This document shows positions 57,241 through 64,000 of a stretch of 64,000 nucleotides of DNA, one piece after another. Made by a program: the position numbers and the translations under genes. Positions within the stretch are counted from its first letter, which is position 1, and each line of letters starts with the position of its first letter. The stretch spans positions 434,001-498,000 of the forward strand of contig JARHVA010004226.1 of NCBI GenBank assembly GCA_037957365.1, written 5' to 3'. The notes under the pieces are model-generated. The model made no database searches and was not told where the DNA came from. It worked only from the letters and a program-made list of their open reading frames with translations. Source of the DNA: Torreya grandis (Eukaryota > Streptophyta > Pinopsida > Cupressales > Taxaceae).

Positions 57241-57949
57241 GACTCACTCTCAAAATTGCAACGACAGCAGTAGCAACACAACAATGTTTTTGATGTCGTG
57301 TATATACAATGAATTTTAGGGTTTCATGTCTCCAATTGCATTCATACTTCAAGTGCACTTAACCGGTTCCAGCTCTTGATTCTCATTTAATGCGACTTTG
57401 ACTTGTACGCTTTCCCGTGTCTCAAATCATGCATCACACTACAATGTTCAACTCTTTTTTCTATTTTTGGCAACTGTTGGAATCAGGGCATAGCTGTGTC
57501 GCTTCCTTAATCGAGGATTGATCGATTGGATCGATCAATCTCGAGCTCTGAGTAATCATTCACAGGTTTTGTGTGTTCCTTCATTTGTCCGTTGAGAACA
57601 TATTAAATGCGGGCCTTTTATTTCTTTCTTCGCGCCAAGTCTAACCATCGAGCTCCTTTTTGCATCTCACTATTTCCTATATAAGTGGATCGCTTTTGCT
57701 CCTTTAGATTATAATCGATATGCTCGATCTTTAATCTTTCTATTGTGTCATTAAACTCTAGCATGTTGAAATTAACTCATTTCTTTCAGCGTCTTTGAGA
57801 TGCTTCCCCTTCGTCGATCTCTTCAGACTTGCTCGATCTTTAATCTCGCCTTGATCCTTCGACAATATTGCGAGTGTCCTATACTTCATCCAAAATATCC
57901 TTCGAAAACTTTGTAAGCGTCCACTTGCCCTAGACAAATTCTCCAAAAG

Positions 57950-58470
57950 AATTCATCTATGCCCTTCTTTCGAAAGTGTCCTTCGGAAGCTCTTGTTTGT
58001 GGCACATACCCTTCAGATCATATCCTTCGGACAAATTGTTGTGGGCTTTTTTTGTCTATGTCAATTTTCCCAAAAGAATGTCTAAGTGCCCTTCAGGGCA
58101 ATTTCTGCAGGCTTTTCATCTAAGACATTTCGGGTCAATTTCTCCGGGCTTTTTGTCTAAGTGCCCTTCGGGACATTTGAATTGCCCTACAATTCTTTAC
58201 TCATTTGTTTAGGACACATACCCTTCGGGATTTCATAAAGTACCTTTTGGAGCCTTGGTTCGGGTCACTTATCCTTCGGCATTTTTGTAAAGATTCACAT
58301 ACCCTTCGACACTTTGCAAATGTACCCTTCGGCTTTTCTGTAAAGGTCCACATACCCTTCAGCGTTTTGCAAAATACCCTTCAGCATTTTTGCAAGCGTC
58401 TACATATCCTTCGGCTTTTTTGTAAAGGTCCACTTACCCTTCGACTTTTTGCAAAAATACCCTTCGGCAA
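57950..58470 (+). repeat. CCCTTCGG-rich short repeat array
   Basis: More than a dozen CCCTTCGG or CCCTTCAG/CCCTTCGA units are spaced at roughly 25-40 bases, often in the context CACATACCCTTCGG, with GCTTTTTTGTAAAGGT or TTTTGCAAA between them. The core resembles the CCTTCGG palindrome arms of the Tat LTRs. Confidence 0.8.
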
Positions 58471-58620
58471 CTTTTGATCGGATCATTTCCTTCGGGACAA
58501 TTGTTTCAAAAGAATTGTCTTCACCACTATTTTCGAAAGAATTCCCTGAGCCAATTCTCCCGAAATAATTCCCAAGCACTTTCCCGAAAGAGTTCCCAAA
58601 CTTGTAAAATCAACTAAGTG

Positions 58621-59150
58621 TTCAGATACCGTTCAACTGTCTGGGAGCCCTACTTTGCACCTACATAACTTTTGCTCATTCCATCCACATGACTTAGAAC
58701 TTGGACCATAAGGAATAGGCACAAACCTGAGTAGCCTGGTGTGATTGTTTCCTCCAAATGCTGTCATATATGCAAATGTAGTCACCAACAAACTATGTAC
58801 TAAGCTATACTCAACAAACTGACATAGGCATTCATATGAATATTCTGGGAATTCAAGGTGCACATACAATCTCCATGAGGACAACACCTTTGTCATTAAT
58901 GCTTGATAAAACATTTATCATTTGACATCAATGACAATATTACACAACAATCTCTTTGTACACCATGACACTCAAATTGCCAACATTTTGGTGATGTGGC
59001 AAACAATTCTTTGACTGTTTTTCCCCCACCCTTATACCCTAGTTTTTGAATTTTCCCCTCAACTTGGTTCTTCTAAGTTCTAGTATATACTAAATATTTT
59101 TGCTCCTCTATTTCTATAACACATGCCATTATTTTACTTGCTCTAGATAT
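58621..59150. other. Spacer without recognised gene
   Basis: A minus frame of 93 codons (58914-58633) shows no domain I recognise. No element end or RNA gene is seen. Confidence 0.4.
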
Positions 59151-59159
59151 ACAAATTTC

Positions 59160-59415
59160 AATATGCCACAAGAAAGAGATCCAGCATCCGGCATGGACGC
59201 ATTGCACATTGGCCACCTCCAGGAAAAAGGAGGTTATATGCAACTATTGTAACACGTTTAGACATGGAAGCATAAACCGATTCAAATACCAAGCATACCA
59301 CCTTGTGGTAACAAAAGGCCATGACATGGGTCTCTGTATCAATATCGAGCTAGAGGAAACGAGGGAGACGAATGCTCTATTGGAGAGCTTTCAGACTAAT
59401 GCTCTGGGAAATTAG
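59160..59415 (+). pseudogene. BED-type zinc-finger fragment (hAT transposase-like)
   Basis: The frame 59209-59415 contains KKEVICNYCNTFRHGSINRF followed by a downstream His (KYQAYH), the CxxC...H spacing of BED fingers found in hAT transposases and their domesticated relatives. The preceding bases seem to carry the N-terminal end in another frame, so there is at least one frame change. Nothing of the catalytic domain follows. Confidence 0.5.
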
Positions 59416-59479
59416 CACTTGCATTCTTTAGATGCTTAGCATACATTTTCCCCTTGCCTAAATATTAAATGCAATATTC

Positions 59480-59910
59480 AAATGCTCCAAATGGGATGTT
59501 GAAGACTTACCATAAACCAAGATATCATCAATAAAGACAAGAACAAATTCATGGAGAAATTTACCAAATATCTTCTTGATCAACCCCTATAATGTTGTAG
59601 AAGCATTGCAGAGCTCAAAAGGCATCACTCAGAACTAATAATGCCCTTGATGACTTCAGAATATTGTCCTCTCCTAATCCTAGAGCCGAATTAGGATTTC
59701 ATAATATCCTAATTTGAGGTCAATCTTGGAAAAGTACTTGGCCCCATGAATCTCATTCAAAAAATCATCAATTGTATGCATTGGAAATTTGGTTTTGATG
59801 GTGGTTCGATTATATGATTTGTAATCAGACAATAAGACCAGATTGTATGATTGAATTTTGTCTACGTTGCCGGAAATGAAAACAGAAATGGGTCTAAAAC
59901 ATGGAAACAC
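59480..59910 (-). pseudogene. Element 12 remnant: gypsy reverse transcriptase fragment
   Basis: On the minus strand TIKTKFPMHTIDDFLNEIHG and AKYFSKIDLKLGYYEI (59850-59690) are RT finger/palm motifs. Past a stop-rich stretch, FVLVFIDDILVYGKS (about 59560-59515) carries the FxDD box. It appears to be part of the same decayed element as the protease at 61400-61770. Confidence 0.78.
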
Positions 59911-61390
59911 ATTTTCAAAAACCCTTAGTTTGGAAACGTCCTTACAATATACTATAAAAATATAAATATATATAAAAACAATGCATAATATTCATGTTTA
60001 GTCTATAAAACATTAAACACTTGAAAATAGAGTATTTCTGAAAGTTCAAAACATTCAATATGCTTAAAATTTCACATGTTCGTGAATCATGTGTTATAGC
60101 CCAAGTTCAAATTTCAAAGACAAAATGTACATTCAAATGATATAATCTAGAAAAAATCATGTATTTTTCTGTATTTTTCTCCTTGGAGCTGCTCCTTGCT
60201 TCTAAATCCTCTTCAAACCCAAAATGCTATGTTGTGAGTTCTGAGTCCACCTTTAAGGGGCCTTGTGCTCACTAGCTCTATGGGCCTTGCATTTCCCCTG
60301 TGGGTAGACACCTTTCTAAATTAAACTACCTGTTCTTTACAGCTTTTACACTATAGCATTTTTTTTATTTTCATAATTGTTTTGTTAGATGATGATCTCT
60401 AGTTTGGTCTATCTCAATGTGGTGTACCTCATTTTTCATCCATGCAAGCACAAGAAGTTTTTTAATTTGCATCCTCATTCTCCATCAATGATCCACAAAT
60501 TTAGTGAAGCACTTTTGGCTGGGAATTTCAAGGATCCACGTAATAGTAAATCCCAAAATGTGGAAGGCAAAATCAGCGCAACTACCAACATAGACCAGAT
60601 ATAAATAGTCAATCAAGCAGGGTTAATAGTGGTTGGCCACAGTTCAAATCAAAAATACATATCTGCAAAAGAAATTGAAAGCATTGTTCGCATGCTACCA
60701 GCTTCCACTCACAAAAATTCTAATCTGCAGAGATAAGAGCCGCCCACTTGAGATAAGAAGTTTTCTATGAGATAAATCATGTTCGATTGAGATTGATAAA
60801 TCGACTATCTCTACTCTGCCAAAAAACTATATACAGTTGGGGCCCCTATATAGGGAGGCCGAGCCCCCTCTAGATCCTAGATTCTAGACCTGATATGCGC
60901 ATATATAGATGGCCCCGACGGCCCCAGATAGATATATAGGCTCCACTCTATAGCTCCCCTATAGACTAGTCTCTCCGAGAATAGACGAGACTCGACGAGA
61001 TCTAGACGGCACTTCACTTGCCCTATAGATAGATATGGCTTGCATATAGAGACGTAGATCTCTGCCAGATCTATATATAGGGCGCCTCCCCCTCCCATAT
61101 AGATTAGATATCTAGGCCAATTAAGAGGAGTATCCATATGTAGATGATTATTTTCATCAAGTTGAGCAAGCCAAAAAAGCCTCAAATTTAACATAGTGTA
61201 TTCTAGAAGACGAGGATTTTTTTTAATGTTTTAGGTGTTTTTTTTTTACTTAGTCAATGACTCTTCCACCAAAAATGCCAGGCGTTGCCAAGAAATTTCT
61301 TGGGTGTTTCTGTACCAGCAACGTTTGCAAGCAGAAATGAGGGGGTGGGAGGGGGAGGAGACGTTTCCCTTCAATGTAGACTTTTGTTCA
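59911..61390. other. Degraded stretch between RT and protease remnants, with a CTATATAG-rich island
   Basis: The interval corresponds to the protease-RT linker of element 12 but is longer than needed, so it may hold an insertion. 60838-61120 is a compositionally odd island rich in CTATATAG, AGATCT and CTAG words. A minus frame of 105 codons (61194-60877) spans it without a recognised domain. Confidence 0.4.
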
Positions 61391-61770
61391 TCTATAGAGT
61401 CAACATTCGTAACCTCCTTTGGGGGAAGGGATTTGATAGTATAGTATACTTACAATCCCCTTGTTTGAATGAAAGAAACTCATCCCGATGGTTAGCCCAA
61501 TAGGTCCCTAGTGAGTACAACCATTTAACATCTAGTACGACGTCCTCTCCCCCAATATATACAACATATAAATTGTTCTTGAGGGTGCAATAAGCCACAA
61601 CAAGCCCCACATTATGTACCACTCCTACGCATTGAATGTTTCAGTGACCTGGGACTTGTATGGGAAAGCTTTCAAAGGCATATAGTTGGAGACCCAACTT
61701 ACGAACTTGTTTCTTTTCCATAATGTTAAGTGCACTACCAAGATCTACCATGACCAAAACCCTATGTTAG
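61391..61770 (-). pseudogene. Element 12 remnant: gypsy aspartic protease fragment
   Basis: On the minus strand a VDLGSALNIM-like active-site segment (near 61760) is followed by VRKLGLQLYAFE, then YIGGEDVVLDVKWLYSLGTY in frame 61622-61392. This follows the usual plant gypsy protease pattern. The expected DSG triplet reads DLG, so it would be inactive. One frame change separates the two halves. Confidence 0.6.
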
Positions 61771-63205
61771 ACTAATAAAACCCATCTTATCAAGACCATT
61801 GAGTTTCCAATCTTGTGGTGTATCTTCAGGATACTTGTAATAGGATATGGGCCATAGAATGTTTCCTCTCCCCATGTCATTTTAATTTCAGATGTATAAA
61901 CAAAGGGGCTGTGACTCCTCTATACACATTGACACACAATGATTCTTTCTCAACATAAAGCATTCATGCTTGGATGCCCTAAAGGACACCCTCCATATCT
62001 TGGTGTTCTTTGTGTGATCTTGGCTTGTGTGGAGTTTTGTTTATATTGATCATGATATTGTACACTTGGTTCTCGCAACCTTATATTTTTTATATGGGCA
62101 AAACATTTGACAATGCTAGATCGATTCAATCCAATAATTGCAGCCAAAGACACAAATGGTTCCCCTTGTTTCTATCACAAATGGAGTTTGGTCTTGCTAT
62201 CCATACTCAACGTCATAGGGGTATCATCATTATCCAATTCTGTCTTTGACTCGAATGGACACATCTTTAGTCATGTAAAATTTTTTGGGGTTTTACATGA
62301 ATGGCCTTTACCCTAGGTTTGGGAAAATTTACAATAGGTATCAAATGCTATTAGATCTGGATTGGGTTCAATTGATGGCTAGGTGTCTAAACTAAGATGA
62401 CTCAAAATTTTCCTTATTTCTCTTATAAAATGGATACCCCATTTTTTAGAAGTCAAAATCTTCTTCCTTGTGGCTTCTATAGGGATTTTTTTAGTCATAT
62501 AAATAGATTTTTCTAGAGTATTTGGGTCAAACATCCTTGTCTTAGTTTGAATTTATAACCACAATTGGAGATTTAGCTACATACCAAGCCCTAGGTCTTC
62601 TAAGAGTTTGGCCTTCAACTCCAAAAATCGATATTTCTCTGTGTACTCTTCCACTATCATACTTTTCTAGGACAAGGCTATAAGTTGGACATGGTATTGT
62701 CCATCCCAATTTCAATTCATTCTTTGGGTTAATGCATCAACAAGTGAGTTAAAGCTCCCTCTAGGTGTATATAAATCCATTTGCCTCCCTATGTATGGCA
62801 TGCCCCATCTAGGTGTTGAAAATGCAACATTTAAGTTATCCTCAGGATCATAAATGTGTTGCACCTTGAAAGCTACCTAAACTTGCTCAACTTGGGGTGT
62901 ACCTTTATCTCTCTCCCAATTTTGTATTGTGGAATCTTCATTTGAATATTGAATGAGGACTCATTGGCACTTTGTGGGGCATATCACCCCTCTAGCCCCA
63001 AGGGTTTATCGTCTATTCAAAAATTTCAGAGCTGTGGCCTAGATCCTCTTCATTTCTACTTGTGGCCCTTCTAACCTGGGTTTTCACCTCATCCCTCGGT
63101 TTCTCTTAAAACGAATCTGCAATTGCAACAAAAATCTCCTCCAACTCCTCTTTGTCAACATACTTAGATTTGCCCCTTGGCATTTTTTCCCCTGCACAAA
63201 TCAAC
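61771..63205 (-). pseudogene. Element 12 remnant: probable gag region, heavily decayed
   Basis: Position between the protease and the PBS suggests gag. I see no convincing capsid motif or zinc knuckle, and stops are frequent in all minus frames. The assignment rests on context. Confidence 0.35.
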
Positions 63206-63208
63206 TAC

Positions 63209-63221
63209 AGCTCTAATACTA
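63209..63221 (-). promoter_or_regulatory. PBS-like site of element 12
   Basis: On the minus strand it reads TAGTATTAGAGCT, two changes from the initiator-Met type TGGTATTAGAGCC. It would place a 5' LTR start at 63224 (TGAACATTCC) and running right, but no partner LTR was found on the left. Confidence 0.45.
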
Positions 63222-63223
63222 CT

Positions 63224-64000
63224 TGAACATTCCTAAAGAAAATGGAAAATAATTTGCAAAATATAGCTCGAAGATAAAATGCTGAAATGTGAAATAATGG
63301 GGGCCCTTGCACACCTAGTATAATTTACACCTAAATTTTCATTTGAAAACACATACGAGGTCACAAATGATGACTCCATGTATTAAATAGATATCAAATG
63401 ACAAATAATGCTTAGAATTAGGGTATTTTCTCAATTTATACTAACGGGACAAAGAAATTCTAATCATAGTACCCTTCATTAGCCTAGGATTAATACTAAA
63501 ACCACTATCAATATAAAGACCATAGACTTTACAAAAAAAATAGTCCCATAACATAATAATTGTACCAAGGGATGCATCCTACACCACACATCAACTTGGA
63601 ATTTTGGTGTGGGTGAGTGGATGGATGGATGTGTGGGTAACATCATCAAACAACATTATGTAACTCTTAATTATATTTTTCTTTAAATGAAAAAAGACAG
63701 AATTCATGCAGTTGACATTTCAAATAAAAGATTTCCAGGAGGTGGAACACTAAAAAGTTTATGAAATGTTTGATTTATAATGTAGGTGCATATCAGATGC
63801 ATATTAAGATGGATATGTGCTAGTTTATTTATATTTATATATAATGATTATTCATTAAATATAAATATAAATAAACTAGCACATATATTTATATATAGTG
63901 ATTATTCATTATATATAGATATATGACACACATATGTAAGCAATGTTAAAAATCAGCCTTATCATAAACTTTTCAATGTTCTACCTTCTTGGAAAAGTTT
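63224..64000 (-). other. Possible LTR of element 12 and AT-rich end of the window
   Basis: No gene is seen. If the PBS-like site is real, the adjoining DNA is the element's 5' LTR and may run out of the window. It contains the hairpin at 63813-63886. Confidence 0.3.
63813..63886. repeat. Hairpin with perfect 28-bp arms
   Basis: Arms 63813-63840 and 63859-63886 are exact reverse complements (ATATGTGCTAGTTTATTTAT at the outer left end) around an 18-base loop. The loop and part of one arm are repeated directly to the right (TTTATATATAGTGATTATTC). Confidence 0.9.

Larger units (their letters stand above)
56366..58620 (+). mobile_element. Element 11: copia-like LTR region with two repeat arrays
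   Basis: TGTATTGAACACAAC at 56366 and TGAGAGGGGGGGGTGAATCA from 56388 resemble the start of SIRE/Maximus-type copia LTRs, which carry a similar G-run followed by TGAAT. The stretch then contains a 104-bp tandem array (56838-57240), a TATATAAG box near 57676 and an ACCCTTCGG-rich array (57950-58470). I could not fix its right end or find a partner LTR, a PBS or target duplications. It may be one long LTR or two repeats side by side. Confidence 0.4.

Noticed and set aside
58633..58914. 93-codon minus frame near the HCF244 exon as a possible exon
   Set aside because: No similarity to HCF244 or another family, and no convincing splice sites at its ends.
1..64000. tRNA, rRNA or other structured RNA genes
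   Set aside because: I saw no cloverleaf with the usual internal promoter boxes and no rRNA-like stretch. The tRNA-like strings are primer-binding sites only 12-19 bases long.

Overview
The window is plant nuclear DNA from a large, repeat-packed genome, most likely a gymnosperm. Almost all of positions 78-53672 is LTR retrotransposons, many inserted into one another. The only host coding sequence I can name is one 33-codon exon at 54650-54748 (minus strand). It matches HCF244, the nuclear-encoded chloroplast factor for photosystem II. The gymnosperm call is an inference from element types and from an exon isolated by tens of kilobases of retroelements.

Layout. Element 1 (83-5910, +) is a chromodomain Ty3/gypsy element that has lost gag and protease; its CAGAA target duplication is perfect. 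Element 2 (6117-23963, -) is a gypsy element with a gag remnant but no recognisable pol; it carries unidentified reading frames. Element 3 (7997-19577, -) lies inside element 2. It is a Tat-lineage element with 2.6 kb LTRs and an archaeal-type RNase H placed before the reverse transcriptase. Element 4 is an old gypsy gag remnant, split into 25050-26076 and 43825-44800 by element 5. Element 5 (26082-43819, -, TSD GACGC) is a chromovirus that holds three later insertions: element 6 (27759-33239, +, TSD GTCCC), solo LTR element 7 (35855-37395) and solo LTR element 8 (40311-43061, TSD GTAAC). Element 6 is a non-autonomous relative of element 3; it has one long acidic ORF of unknown function in place of gag-pol. 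Element 9 (46853-53672, -) is a decayed Ty1/copia element interrupted by solo LTR element 10 (48921-50082, TSD GAAAC).

Right part. From 53673 to 64000 the DNA looks like intron or intergenic sequence. It holds the HCF244 exon, a copia-like LTR region with two tandem-repeat arrays (56366-58620), a BED-type zinc-finger fragment (about 59160-59415), scattered gypsy gag/PR/RT remains (59480-63230, -), a CTATATAG-rich island (60838-61120) and a hairpin with perfect 28-bp arms (63813-63886).

The elements are mostly dead. Many stop codons sit where glutamine is expected, and several LTR termini have lost TG or CA by a transition; both fit cytosine deamination in methylated DNA. The points most worth following are the element 3 / element 6 pair (possible trans-mobilisation), the palindrome-rich LTRs of that family, a second PBS-like site in the chromovirus leaders, and the stranded HCF244 exon.
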